Notes under the pieces: generated by a model
Seen by the model: the letters and a program-made list of their open reading frames with translations, nothing else
What the model was told of the DNA's origin: nothing
The model's database searches: none
Part shown: in pieces, positions 50,929 to 60,248 of the stretch
Layout: every line of letters begins with the position of its first letter
How positions within the stretch are numbered: the first letter of the stretch is position 1
Made by a program: the position numbers and the translations under genes
Source of the DNA: an uncultured bacterium
Lineage (GTDB): Bacteria > Cyanobacteriota > Vampirovibrionia > Gastranaerophilales > Gastranaerophilaceae
Direction of reading: 5' to 3'
NCBI GenBank assembly: GCA_902780525.1
Contig: CACZFL010000002.1
Span: 86,792-150,791, forward strand
DNA: 64,000 nucleotides

Positions 50929-51891
50929 CTAAGATTTGACAAATCTTTTTATTATTTTATTTTTCAAAAATCTTGCAATTGCTTTAATTATTGGATGGTG
51001 TCCCCAAAAACAAGATATCTTAGATTTAAAATTAAGATAATTAAGTTCTTTTGGAATGGTATCCAAATATTTTTTATATTCTTCCGGTGGATTCTTTTTT
51101 GTCCATGGTTTACCATCAGAACCGGCATAGTGAATAATTATTGCATTCTTTTTTGCGTTTTCAAAATCTTCCATTTTATAGACAGACTTCATTATATTGT
51201 ATTCTAAAGTGTTATTTATATCGGTTTTATAGTATAATGGTTGAAATACATTATAATTTAGTGGTAAATCTTTGAATCTTGTGCAAACAATATTTAATAT
51301 ATCTTGATCAAAGAATTTAATTCTATCATGGTATTTCTCGATAGCTTCAAAAAATTTATCTACAGTTTTTTCTTGTCGCATTAGTTTAGAATTAAAAATA
51401 AGAACTCCGCTATTATATTGATATTTATTTGTATTTTCAGGGAAATATACTTTACCGATATTCCGGTTTGCTTCAGTATCCTCGTTTATGCTTGTTTTGA
51501 GCGCCATAACCTCATAGTCATCAAGATTAGTGTTATACAAGTTCCATAAATCATCTTGAATTAAAACATCAACATCTGAATATATTACCTTGTCATATTG
51601 TGGTAAAACAATAGGTATTAACAATCTATAATAAACCGCTTCAGTTAGTCCATAGTTTAAACGTGGTGCATTTTTAAAATACTCTTGCCCGACTTGAACA
51701 AATTCCATTGAATGTATTCCTAAATCAAGTTTTTTAAATTCTTCAATAAAAAAATTATTAAGATTTTTATGCAAAACATGTATATGATATTGTGTGTTAG
51801 AGTTAGCATTATCAATCAAACTTTTGATAGTAACATATGCTCCTATTATTAAATTTTCATCAAATGAAAAAACTATAGGTATCTCGTTCAT
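50929..51891 (-). CDS. Glycosyltransferase family 8 protein
   Basis: A retaining glycosyltransferase, GT-A fold. N-terminal IPIVFSFDENLIIGAYVTIKSL; metal/UDP-sugar motif DxD in YSDVDVLIQDD (about residue 99); IIHYAGSDGKPW near the C-terminus, the HxGxxKPW-type motif of GT8. It transfers galactose or glucose to the growing repeat unit; sugar not predictable. A basic hydrophobic C-terminus may touch the membrane. Three nt before the flippase gene's stop. Confidence 0.88.
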   Translation of the reverse strand: MNEIPIVFSFDENLIIGAYVTIKSLIDNANSNTQYHIHVLHKNLNNFFIEEFKKLDLGIHSMEFVQVGQEYFKNAPRLNYGLTEAVYYRLLIPIVLPQYDKVIYSDVDVLIQDDLWNLYNTNLDDYEVMALKTSINEDTEANRNIGKVYFPENTNKYQYNSGVLIFNSKLMRQEKTVDKFFEAIEKYHDRIKFFDQDILNIVCTRFKDLPLNYNVFQPLYYKTDINNTLEYNIMKSVYKMEDFENAKKNAIIIHYAGSDGKPWTKKNPPEEYKKYLDTIPKELNYLNFKSKISCFWGHHPIIKAIARFLKNKIIKRFVKS

Positions 51892-51894
51892 AGA

Positions 51895-53166
51895 TTAAGT
51901 CCCTTTCCTTTTTGTAAATATTTTAAACTTCTTTATATAGAATATTCGTATTAATAATATTATTGTTGTGGATAATATTGACATAATAATTATGCTGTAT
52001 GGAGTAAACCTGTGTAAAATAAATAACAGAGATAATCCTAAAACATGTGTAATAGAACCTATAATTGTGCTCAGATTAACTTCTTTTGTGTGATTATATG
52101 CACCTAAAAGCGGTAAACCAATGTACATACTCAAAAAGATTACAAAAATTAATAATCCGAATATTTTTAGCATTTTATAAGCATTTAGCATTGATATTCC
52201 ATAAAAAATAGTTATTATTTGTTTAGAAAATAGTAAAAAGAATAGCAAAATGCCCAACGCTAAAATCAATACCAACCAAAATACTTTTTTATAAAATTCT
52301 AAATTTTTATTCTTTACCATGTATGGTGTCATAACTAAGTTTATCGGTCCCGAAAGATTAAATAATGCCTGATATATCTTCTCTGCTGCAATGTAATAAC
52401 CAACAATCGTATTATTTGTTATCAGACCTAAAAATACACTATTAGAATTTGTTGCAAATGAATTTGAAAACTGTGCTATAAAGAAAGAAAAACTATATTT
52501 AAACTGGTATTTTAGTTCTCTCCAAGAGGGGAAATGAAATTGTATTTTAAACTTGAATATAGCAATATAAATACCAATAATAGTTGCAACAATAGCGCCA
52601 ATAGAATTTAAAATTGGTATTACCATGTAATCATCAGCTTGTTTCAAAAAAACAAATATAAGCATTGTAGAAAGAAATTTTGAGATAAAATTAAGCAATG
52701 TTATTAATTTCATGTGTTCAATTCCTTGAAAAAACCAATTTGGATAGAAAGTATTGCCAATAACGACCCCAAAAGAAAAAATATAAATTAACCAATCTTC
52801 TTTAAATCTTTCAAAAGAAAGTATTAATACGCATAAAATTATAAATGCTATAGCAATTAGTATCAGCTTTATTATCATAATTGCACTAAAGATACCAGAT
52901 AATCTTTTTTGTGAATCTCTATTTTTTGCAATATCGATTACTCCTGATGAATAAAAACCAAAATCAGTAAACATACAAAAATAAAAATTTAATGCAATAG
53001 CAAAATAGACCAATCCAAATTTATCTGGAGTTATTATTCTAGTAATATAGGGTAGAGTTATTAATGGAAATACATAATTTGTAATTTGAACAACATTCAG
53101 AGACAGAAAATTTTCAATTAATTTTCCGTATTTGGATTTAAGTTCTTTAATACTAATATTGTTCAA
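51895..53166 (-). CDS. wzx: O-antigen/polysaccharide flippase (Wzx-like, MOP superfamily)
   Basis: About twelve to fourteen membrane helices over 423 residues. The N-terminal motif NYVFPLITLPYITRIITPDKFGLVYFA is characteristic of the polysaccharide_synt family. It flips undecaprenyl-linked repeat units to the outer face. Lies between the GT8 and FrhB-like genes; very AT-rich. Confidence 0.88.
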   Translation of the reverse strand: MNNISIKELKSKYGKLIENFLSLNVVQITNYVFPLITLPYITRIITPDKFGLVYFAIALNFYFCMFTDFGFYSSGVIDIAKNRDSQKRLSGIFSAIMIIKLILIAIAFIILCVLILSFERFKEDWLIYIFSFGVVIGNTFYPNWFFQGIEHMKLITLLNFISKFLSTMLIFVFLKQADDYMVIPILNSIGAIVATIIGIYIAIFKFKIQFHFPSWRELKYQFKYSFSFFIAQFSNSFATNSNSVFLGLITNNTIVGYYIAAEKIYQALFNLSGPINLVMTPYMVKNKNLEFYKKVFWLVLILALGILLFFLLFSKQIITIFYGISMLNAYKMLKIFGLLIFVIFLSMYIGLPLLGAYNHTKEVNLSTIIGSITHVLGLSLLFILHRFTPYSIIIMSILSTTIILLIRIFYIKKFKIFTKRKGT

Positions 53167-53167
53167 A

Positions 53168-54346
53168 TTATTTCTCCATTTTTAATATTTCGTATTTAAT
53201 AAAATTCTTTATAAATTTTGGTAACATATGATATAAAATTTTATATACAGGTTTTTTATCATATTTTTTTATACAATCCCTAAGTGTTTTATCACCAGCA
53301 ATTTCTTGTGAGAATTCAATATAATTTTTATGAGCAGTAGATGTTCCGCAAATATTTTTATTGTATTTAATAGCAACAGCGAGAGGAACTTCTGCTAAAA
53401 AACATTCTTTTGGTAAATGTTCTAATAAATATCTTCCCTTCATATTATTTATAAGAATAATAGAAATTCCTTTGTCATCATTTAATGATTTATCAAAGTC
53501 GTCTACTCCCCAAAAATCAGCAATTGTTAAATCTGCAACCCTCGGAAGTTTATTAAATTGGCATTGCGTACAAGATTTATTTAGGCTTAAATTATGCAAA
53601 AATGCTCTCATGAAATTATCAAGTTTTGCGTGCGTAGTAGTAGTAGTAGTAATAGTAGTAGTAACGAGTTCCTCTTTCCAACCTTCAACTTTTGAACGGA
53701 AATCAATATTTAAAAGTTTTTCTGTTGCAGGTAATTTTGCCATAAATTCTTGTTTATACTTTTCAAATACTAGCGGTGACGGAACACCATGGCACACTAA
53801 ATCAACCGTAATCAGATTTTCATAATCTTTTTGTAAATATGATTTTAAACCGGCTATTTGACAAGGAGTACCACTATAAAGAACTAACTTTCCACTTTCT
53901 AAATCTTCTTTTGTTTGTGTAAAAGTATTTCTTGTATCACTTTGAACATATTTTGAGCTGTACATTTTTTCTAAATCTATTAGATTATCGGTTCTTGAAT
54001 GAGAAACAATCATATTTTCGTCATAAATCACACCGTATGCAATTCCGTTTTGTTTAATTACATAATCAGCAAGCTTTGCAAAGACTCCGCCTGATGCACA
54101 TTTGAATAAAATTTCTTTATCGTTATTTTGGAATGCTAAAATTTTTGGCTGTTCAACATTTTGCGACTTATATTTATCTAACGGACAAATTTTTTCGCAC
54201 AATCCGCAATTTATACACTTATCCTCATTAATAAAAGGTTTATAAAAACCTAATTCGTCACCTTTAATTGTTATTGCCCCTTTTGGGCAAATATTATAAC
54301 AAGCTCCACAGCCGGTACATTTGTTATTGTTATGTATTTTTTTCAT
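53168..54346 (-). CDS. Ferredoxin plus FrhB/FdhB-type protein of polysaccharide clusters
   Basis: Two [4Fe-4S] motifs (CTGCGACYNICP and CINCGLCEKICP) in the first 60 residues, then the coenzyme F420 hydrogenase/dehydrogenase beta-subunit domain (CASGGVFAKLADYVI, LYSGTPCQIAGLKSYL, LVCHGVPSP, CTQCQFNKLPRVADLTIADFWG). Members next to pyruvyltransferase genes are common in exopolysaccharide clusters; the chemistry is not known. Between them lies only the acyltransferase gene here. An Ile/Thr homopolymer-like stretch (TTTITTTTTT) near residue 235 is coded by the microsatellite at 53634-53663. Confidence 0.82.
   Translation of the reverse strand: MKKIHNNNKCTGCGACYNICPKGAITIKGDELGFYKPFINEDKCINCGLCEKICPLDKYKSQNVEQPKILAFQNNDKEILFKCASGGVFAKLADYVIKQNGIAYGVIYDENMIVSHSRTDNLIDLEKMYSSKYVQSDTRNTFTQTKEDLESGKLVLYSGTPCQIAGLKSYLQKDYENLITVDLVCHGVPSPLVFEKYKQEFMAKLPATEKLLNIDFRSKVEGWKEELVTTTITTTTTTHAKLDNFMRAFLHNLSLNKSCTQCQFNKLPRVADLTIADFWGVDDFDKSLNDDKGISIILINNMKGRYLLEHLPKECFLAEVPLAVAIKYNKNICGTSTAHKNYIEFSQEIAGDKTLRDCIKKYDKKPVYKILYHMLPKFIKNFIKYEILKMEK
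53634..53663 (-). repeat. Trinucleotide microsatellite inside the FrhB-like gene
   Basis: Plus strand: six GTA, one ATA, three GTA. In the coding strand it gives ten Thr/Ile codons. Slippage would change protein length in whole residues and not break the frame. Confidence 0.9.
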
Positions 54347-55425
54347 TCTATTTTTCCTTTTAATGTATTAATTATTTTGTCACTTAAATACCTTAATATT
54401 GGAGCAAAAATTAATGATAAAATAAATACAAAAAAGTACGAGAAAATATTAATAACCCTATTATGGACATTACCATAATTTCTTACAAATGGCACTAATA
54501 CTAAATGTAATAGATACAACTCTAATGAGTATTCTCCCATAAATTTTAGTAATTTTGACTTTAAATCAAAAATATTTGATAATTTTATCATTATTAAACA
54601 AGCCAATATAAGCATAGCAATTATAATCAAGATGAACTCAATTTTATTTTGTCTAAAAATAAATGACATCAATATTAATAAACTTATTATAAAAAAATCC
54701 AATAATACCATAATTTTATTCTTAAATTTATCCGAAATGGATTTCTTGTATTCAGCAACGATTGCTCCGAAAGGAAAACATAAACAACTTATATACCATT
54801 TGTATTCTACGCCTATATATGCCAATACTATAAAATAAAACAAAAATATAATTGAAAGAATCAATAAGGCATAGCTCTTAAAATGTTTTACGGATATAAA
54901 CAAAAAAGTATATGACATAGCTTGCACTTTTAAATACCAATATGACCACATTACGACGGATAAAATAAAAAAGTTCCAAAAGGCAGTCCACCAGTATGGG
55001 AAAAGTATTTGTAAGTTTAAAGCATAAGCTAAAAAATAACTAATAAAAACTAATATACCTACCGGAATGTATAACTTTACCAATTTGTTTACTATCCATT
55101 TATTTTTATTTTCTTGCTTTTTGATTGAAAGCCAATTACCATAACCGGACAAAAACAAAAAACTTCCTACTGCTATCAATATAAAGCGATCCATTATAAA
55201 CTTTATTACTTGTTCGTGTACGTAGGGTATAGAGAAATTTGGATACAAATAAATATAACCAATTAAATGTCCAATCATAATGATAAAAATCGCAATACCT
55301 CGAACCTGCGTTGTAAAATCTTTATTTAAAAAATCATAACTTTCACTTTCTAAAGAAAGTTTTTTAATATGAATACTGAAAAATATTACTAATAAAAATA
55401 CAACAAATAAAAAAGTTATAAACAT
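54343..55425 (-). CDS. Acyltransferase family 3 (OafA-like) membrane protein
   Basis: About ten membrane helices. N-terminal motif TTQVRGIAIFIIMIGHLIGY contains the conserved Arg and His; FLFLSGYGNWL follows. Such enzymes add acetyl or other acyl groups to sugars of the surface glycan. Overlaps the FrhB-like gene by 4 nt and the pyruvyltransferase by 1 nt. 360 residues. Confidence 0.82.
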   Translation of the reverse strand: MFITFLFVVFLLVIFFSIHIKKLSLESESYDFLNKDFTTQVRGIAIFIIMIGHLIGYIYLYPNFSIPYVHEQVIKFIMDRFILIAVGSFLFLSGYGNWLSIKKQENKNKWIVNKLVKLYIPVGILVFISYFLAYALNLQILFPYWWTAFWNFFILSVVMWSYWYLKVQAMSYTFLFISVKHFKSYALLILSIIFLFYFIVLAYIGVEYKWYISCLCFPFGAIVAEYKKSISDKFKNKIMVLLDFFIISLLILMSFIFRQNKIEFILIIIAMLILACLIMIKLSNIFDLKSKLLKFMGEYSLELYLLHLVLVPFVRNYGNVHNRVINIFSYFFVFILSLIFAPILRYLSDKIINTLKGKIE

Positions 55426-56639
55426 TATTTATACTCTCCTTTTAAAATTTGCCTAATGAAACTGATTAAATTTTTAATATATCTTGGTAAATAAGCAAAA
55501 TAAATCACTAGAAATTTTGTCATAAAATATTTCTTAATTTGGTATAATATATTATTTTGTTTTTCCAGTTCTGAAATCTTATTTTTAAAGTATGTTATTC
55601 TTAATTTTTCTTTTTCTTTTATATGCGAGACAGGACTTTCTAGGACTTTTTTAAGTATATCAATCCCTTTTTTAGCTTCTTCTTCAATTTTTTGATTTAC
55701 ATAATTATAATTTATATTAAAAATGCAGTCTTTAGTACAGACTTCTGCTGGTGAAATTATAGATTGGTTTTCTATCCCTAACATTTCAAATATAGAATCC
55801 AACCTTGCTTTACCATTAATATCTTGCGATATACAAATAAAAGGTTTGTTAAAAAGAATTGCAAAACAAACACCATGAAAAGAATCTGTTAACAATAAAT
55901 TACTATTTTTAATTGCGTTTAACCAATCTTCTACAATAATATTTGTATAGGCAATTGGTTCAACTTTTGTATTATATTTTTTTTCTAAATAATTGTAAGC
56001 TTTTTTATACTCTTTATTAGGCCTTAGTACGTAACTTACTATTTTATTTTTATAATCTTTATTTGATTTTAAAGCTAAATTTTCGTACTTTTGTCTATTT
56101 AAAATAAAGACAGGGTCAATGATCCATTCAGCATTAACGTCAAAAAGATTCTGGCACATTTCTACTCCGGATTTTTCTCTAACTGAAACATAATCAAAAG
56201 ATTGAAGTGCTTCTTTCATTATTTCCATATCTTTTTCAGAGGTCTCTTTTAAAAATTGTTCTTTTCCTACGCCAAAACTCGCAGAAAAAGCAATTCGCTT
56301 TTTATCAGGAGAAGTGAATGTTAATAAATATTGTGAAATTAAGTGAGTTATGTATTTTGTTCTAAATACTTGATCAGAACCAGTAATAAAAATATTGGCA
56401 TTTTCATTTAAGTTTTCTAGATTATATTCTGGTGTAATTCTTGGAGTAACACTTAAATATTTCTCCTCAAAGATTTTATTAAATGACTTTTTTTGTACTT
56501 GGCTTTCCCAATTCAACATATTATTAATAAGCTTGCAATTATAACCGAGTTCTTTAACAATTTCTTGCAAAGCATATGCTGTAATAATTCCACCATATTG
56601 AGTATGCCAATAATTAATAATATTTACGTTTTTAATCAT
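55425..56639 (-). CDS. Polysaccharide pyruvyl transferase family protein
   Basis: N-terminal half: NIINYWHTQYGGIITAYALQ, then ANIFITGSDQVFRTK; the central DYVSVREKSGVEMC and WIIDPVFIL; and the C-terminal LLLTDSFHGVCFAILFNKPF, all matching the CsaB/WcaK-type pyruvyltransferase family. Predicted to add pyruvate ketals to sugars in the cytosol before export. It is next to the FrhB-like gene with one acyltransferase between, a common association. 404 residues. Confidence 0.87.
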   Translation of the reverse strand: MIKNVNIINYWHTQYGGIITAYALQEIVKELGYNCKLINNMLNWESQVQKKSFNKIFEEKYLSVTPRITPEYNLENLNENANIFITGSDQVFRTKYITHLISQYLLTFTSPDKKRIAFSASFGVGKEQFLKETSEKDMEIMKEALQSFDYVSVREKSGVEMCQNLFDVNAEWIIDPVFILNRQKYENLALKSNKDYKNKIVSYVLRPNKEYKKAYNYLEKKYNTKVEPIAYTNIIVEDWLNAIKNSNLLLTDSFHGVCFAILFNKPFICISQDINGKARLDSIFEMLGIENQSIISPAEVCTKDCIFNINYNYVNQKIEEEAKKGIDILKKVLESPVSHIKEKEKLRITYFKNKISELEKQNNILYQIKKYFMTKFLVIYFAYLPRYIKNLISFIRQILKGEYK

Positions 56640-56650
56640 ATTTAGTTCCT

Positions 56651-57829
56651 TTAATCAAAATATTTATTCATTTCTTCAATAAATCTTTCCTTAGAAAAAT
56701 TGTCTTCAACAAATTTTATTGACTTTTGTGAAAGTTCTAACCTTAAATCTCTGTTTTGCATAATTTCGCATATTTTATCTGCATATTCTTGTTCTGTTTG
56801 TGCAACCGGTAATATGCTTCTGTTTGTTGTAATGGGATTCGCTCCAACTTCTGAAGTTACAACAGGAATTCCCATTGACATTGCTTCTAAAATTTTATTT
56901 TGAAGCCCTGCACCTATTCGGATTGGTGTAACTGAAACGGCAGAGGTTTTTAAGTGTTCTCTAACATCTTCAACCCTTCCTGTGACTATCACAGATTTAT
57001 CGTTTTTAGCATATTCTAAAAGCTCTTCTCTAGGGTCTGCACCAATTACTTTAAATGTTGCATCGGGAATTTTCTTCTTTATAAGAGGAAAAATGCTGCG
57101 GATAAAATACATTACAGCATCGTGATTTGCAATGTATAACATAAATCCAATATAAGATATTTCATTTGTATTATACTGGTCATAATTTTCATTTTTAAAA
57201 TACTCTGTATCATTGACAACTGAAATTGTTGCTGTTTTCCCTATATGAGCTTCATCTGTCATATAATTTTTATCAGTTTCCGAAACATAAATGCATTTAT
57301 CAAACTTATCAATACAATGCTTTTCAAACTTGTATATTCTATTTCTTTCACTTTTTAAAAATAGGGTTTTGTACCATTTTTTTGAGTTTTCGATTTGTCT
57401 ATCGTAATTAATTGCAAATGCATCATTTAAATCAACATACCTTTTATAATCATTATGCTTTTCAATAAATGGAACCATTTTGTAGAAAAAAGAATAAAGC
57501 AAGTCATAGTGTTCATTTTTTAATTCTTTATCAACAGCCTGATGCATTTTTAAAGTATTGAAAAATTCAAGTTTAAAAGGCTTGCCTGTAGAAATTGCCT
57601 TTAACATTCTTATATAAGCTAACTTCCTGCAAAGTTTTACTGTTATAATTTTATCGTAATATTCATTTGCTTGAGCTAAATCTGTGAGTTCATTGTCATT
57701 TTCATAAAACGCAACAAATGTAACTTTATGCCCATGTTCTTTAAAATATTTCATAAATAATTTAAGTCTCTTTGACATTCCGGAAACATCAGAAGTTAAC
57801 AACTTTTGTGAAAGTACCATTATATTCAT
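56651..57829 (-). CDS. Glycosyltransferase, GT4 family
   Basis: GT-B fold. N-terminal acceptor domain (VSGMSKRLKLFMKYFKEHGHKV), then C-terminal nucleotide-sugar domain with IGAGLQNKILEAMSMGIPVVTSEVGA, the GT4 glutamate motif (E-x7-E type, less strict). The DUF-like start and TVFYEND pattern resemble sugar transferases related to mannosyl- or glucosyl-transferases. Adds one sugar to the repeat unit. Coordinates fall 1 nt from the downstream polymerase-like gene. Confidence 0.85.
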   Translation of the reverse strand: MNIMVLSQKLLTSDVSGMSKRLKLFMKYFKEHGHKVTFVAFYENDNELTDLAQANEYYDKIITVKLCRKLAYIRMLKAISTGKPFKLEFFNTLKMHQAVDKELKNEHYDLLYSFFYKMVPFIEKHNDYKRYVDLNDAFAINYDRQIENSKKWYKTLFLKSERNRIYKFEKHCIDKFDKCIYVSETDKNYMTDEAHIGKTATISVVNDTEYFKNENYDQYNTNEISYIGFMLYIANHDAVMYFIRSIFPLIKKKIPDATFKVIGADPREELLEYAKNDKSVIVTGRVEDVREHLKTSAVSVTPIRIGAGLQNKILEAMSMGIPVVTSEVGANPITTNRSILPVAQTEQEYADKICEIMQNRDLRLELSQKSIKFVEDNFSKERFIEEMNKYFD

Positions 57830-59200
57830 TTATACTAACCTCCAAATCTTAATTGTTTTTATTAGTTTTTCTAAGTACTTATCCGGTCGGTACATTGCAA
57901 TAAGGTATATCATTGGAAGATATGGTCCTCTATTGCGATGAATAGAACCTGAATTCCCGAGAGTTATACAATATATTGAAAATTGCATTAGTAAGGCTAT
58001 AAAAAATACAGTCAAAACAAAATTTTTGTCTTTAAATATTAGTTTTAAATTCTTAAAGAATGACGGTATAAAACAATAGAGCATAAACATATCAGGTACA
58101 TATATCATTCTCCTTGGAACAATCCATTCCCAAGGAAATGGTGCGAAAAACATACAAATAAGCCCTAAGAAAATTGCAAAAGGAGGAAATATGTTATATA
58201 TTTCACCAAAATCCCAATCATAATCAGAATTGCTTCCAGAATATGCAACTTCTCTAGTATTAATAAGAGCTTCGGCAGAAGAACCGTAAGTATGAGAAAT
58301 TTTTATAAATATAATACATAGTATTACTAACAATAATGGAGACAAGACAATTAAAGCAGCAGTAACTTTATTGACTCTTAATTTAGAGTCTCTTTTTACA
58401 ATTTTTATATTATGTAAAACATAAGCTCCGATAATTGAAATTGCTACTATATAACAAGCATAAGGACGAAACATATTTAAACAATATAAGCTTAAAAAAG
58501 TACCAACCAAAAATATCGGATGTTGTTTTTTATAAAATAAACATGACATCAAAATCGAAGCATACATAAAAAGAGTTATATATACATCTCTTATTAGTGT
58601 AGATGTGTTCATCAAATGAGCAAATGTTATTATAAAAAACAAGCTGTATAATTTTGCAAGTGATACATCTTTAAGAGTTACTTTCCCTATATAATAGATA
58701 ACAGGTGCTACAAACCCTGCACAAAGAGAATTGATACAACTAACAATAAATGGGTTAGCTGTTCCTGTAAAATGATATACAATTCCTATTATTTTAGGGA
58801 AAAATCCACCATACATTTTTTTTCTCAGAATCCACCAACTCCAATATTTATTTATATCAACTCCTAATGCATGATATGCACCACCATCGACATCTGAAAC
58901 ATATCCCTCAAAAACGTTCTCTGTCGGCATATGTAGTCCTAATCCATAATATTTAAGTAATTGCCAAAAAAGTATAAAAGCAAAATGCAGCAAAACAGAT
59001 ATCAAAAATATCTTTGATACAAATTTATCTTCAAAAGTTCTGTTTAAAATATAATAAATTCCTAATGAAATAAAAAATGTAACAAGAGATGGAATAATGA
59101 CTCTATCCCACATTCTCATCTCAAAATAAAATAGCATTGAAAAAAGAATTATAATCGCTATAAGCAATATTGCAGGAATAATATGTTTTGTATTTATCAT
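57830..59200 (-). CDS. Polytopic membrane protein, candidate repeat-unit polymerase (Wzy) or GT-C enzyme
   Basis: About eleven membrane helices in 456 residues. A large extracytoplasmic loop after helix 3 holds acidic and aromatic residues (GYVSDVDGGAYHALGVDINKYW), as in GT-C enzymes and some Wzy. Wzy proteins have no strong motif; position in a Wzx/Wzz-type cluster without another polymerase candidate supports this role. Alternative: lipid-linked-sugar mannosyltransferase-like GT-C. It overlaps the acyltransferase gene by 4 nt. Confidence 0.55.
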   Translation of the reverse strand: MINTKHIIPAILLIAIIILFSMLFYFEMRMWDRVIIPSLVTFFISLGIYYILNRTFEDKFVSKIFLISVLLHFAFILFWQLLKYYGLGLHMPTENVFEGYVSDVDGGAYHALGVDINKYWSWWILRKKMYGGFFPKIIGIVYHFTGTANPFIVSCINSLCAGFVAPVIYYIGKVTLKDVSLAKLYSLFFIITFAHLMNTSTLIRDVYITLFMYASILMSCLFYKKQHPIFLVGTFLSLYCLNMFRPYACYIVAISIIGAYVLHNIKIVKRDSKLRVNKVTAALIVLSPLLLVILCIIFIKISHTYGSSAEALINTREVAYSGSNSDYDWDFGEIYNIFPPFAIFLGLICMFFAPFPWEWIVPRRMIYVPDMFMLYCFIPSFFKNLKLIFKDKNFVLTVFFIALLMQFSIYCITLGNSGSIHRNRGPYLPMIYLIAMYRPDKYLEKLIKTIKIWRLV

Positions 59201-60246
59201 ATTAACCTCCTAGGTTTATACTTACCGAGAAGGACATTCCAATTTAACTTTTGTATCAATAAGATTACAAAATAACTGACTACATATATTAAAATTGAAT
59301 ACAGAATTACAAATAAAAATAACTCATAGGTCTTTGGCATAAATGCTGTTATATCATATAATTTTACCCACTTAGTTATAAACAAAAATACACTCTGAAA
59401 GAAAATCAAAAATAGCGTATTTTTTGCAATCACATTCACAAAGTTGTTTGAATGATTAAATAATTGAGAAAATATTATAACAATAAAGCTTCCAACAAAC
59501 CCACAAGAATATTGCAGTAATAATGTGTTGTATGTATGGCGCAATATCAAACAACACTGTAATAAGCCTATCAAAGCAATAAACAAAATAAATTTAGATT
59601 TTTTTGAAAGCTCTATATTTATATTAAAGTGATTCTTGAAACAATATCCAAAAACGAAATAAGGTATTGCATAAAGCGTATTGTCTAAACAAAAATATAA
59701 ATCTATATTTGCAAGTTTTAAGAATGTTAAAACTAGAAAAGAAAATAGTGTAATCAAGGATAGATTTTTTACCGTCATATTTACATGAGCAAATATAAAC
59801 CTAAGTTGAATCATAACCATTACAAACCACATAGCAGGGCAAACAGATAATGCATATTTGCTGCCTTCAGTTCCTAAGTTATCACCAAGTAATATTCCAA
59901 CAAAACATTTTATAGATGCAATACCAAACGGAATATGTTCATATAAATTATAATATCCAAGTTTCATTGGTAAATATAAAAACTGATAAATAAAATATGG
60001 AATTACTAATGCCCATAATATTTTTTCATAATTTTCTATTCGGCTTTTTTGTTTGTATAAGTAGCCTGAAATTAAGAAAAATAATGGCATATGAAAAGTA
60101 ACAACAACATTCCTAAAATAAGCGATATAACTTGTATCATTAAGTTTAAACGCAAGGACGACGTGTTCAAACACAACAAGAAACATTGCAATAAATTTTG
60201 CAATATCAACCCATAAAATATTCTTGCTGTTATTTGTTATTTCCAT
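59197..60246 (-). CDS. Acyltransferase family 3 membrane protein (second copy)
   Basis: N-terminal NILWVDIAKFIAMFLVVFEHV with conserved His, and VVVTFHMPLFFLISGYLYKQK, the family signature. About ten helices, 349 residues. Different subgroup from the OafA-like protein at 54343. Probably acetylates another sugar position. Two nt before the next gene, so tightly co-transcribed. Confidence 0.85.
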   Translation of the reverse strand: MEITNNSKNILWVDIAKFIAMFLVVFEHVVLAFKLNDTSYIAYFRNVVVTFHMPLFFLISGYLYKQKSRIENYEKILWALVIPYFIYQFLYLPMKLGYYNLYEHIPFGIASIKCFVGILLGDNLGTEGSKYALSVCPAMWFVMVMIQLRFIFAHVNMTVKNLSLITLFSFLVLTFLKLANIDLYFCLDNTLYAIPYFVFGYCFKNHFNINIELSKKSKFILFIALIGLLQCCLILRHTYNTLLLQYSCGFVGSFIVIIFSQLFNHSNNFVNVIAKNTLFLIFFQSVFLFITKWVKLYDITAFMPKTYELFLFVILYSILIYVVSYFVILLIQKLNWNVLLGKYKPRRLI

Positions 60247-60248
60247 TT

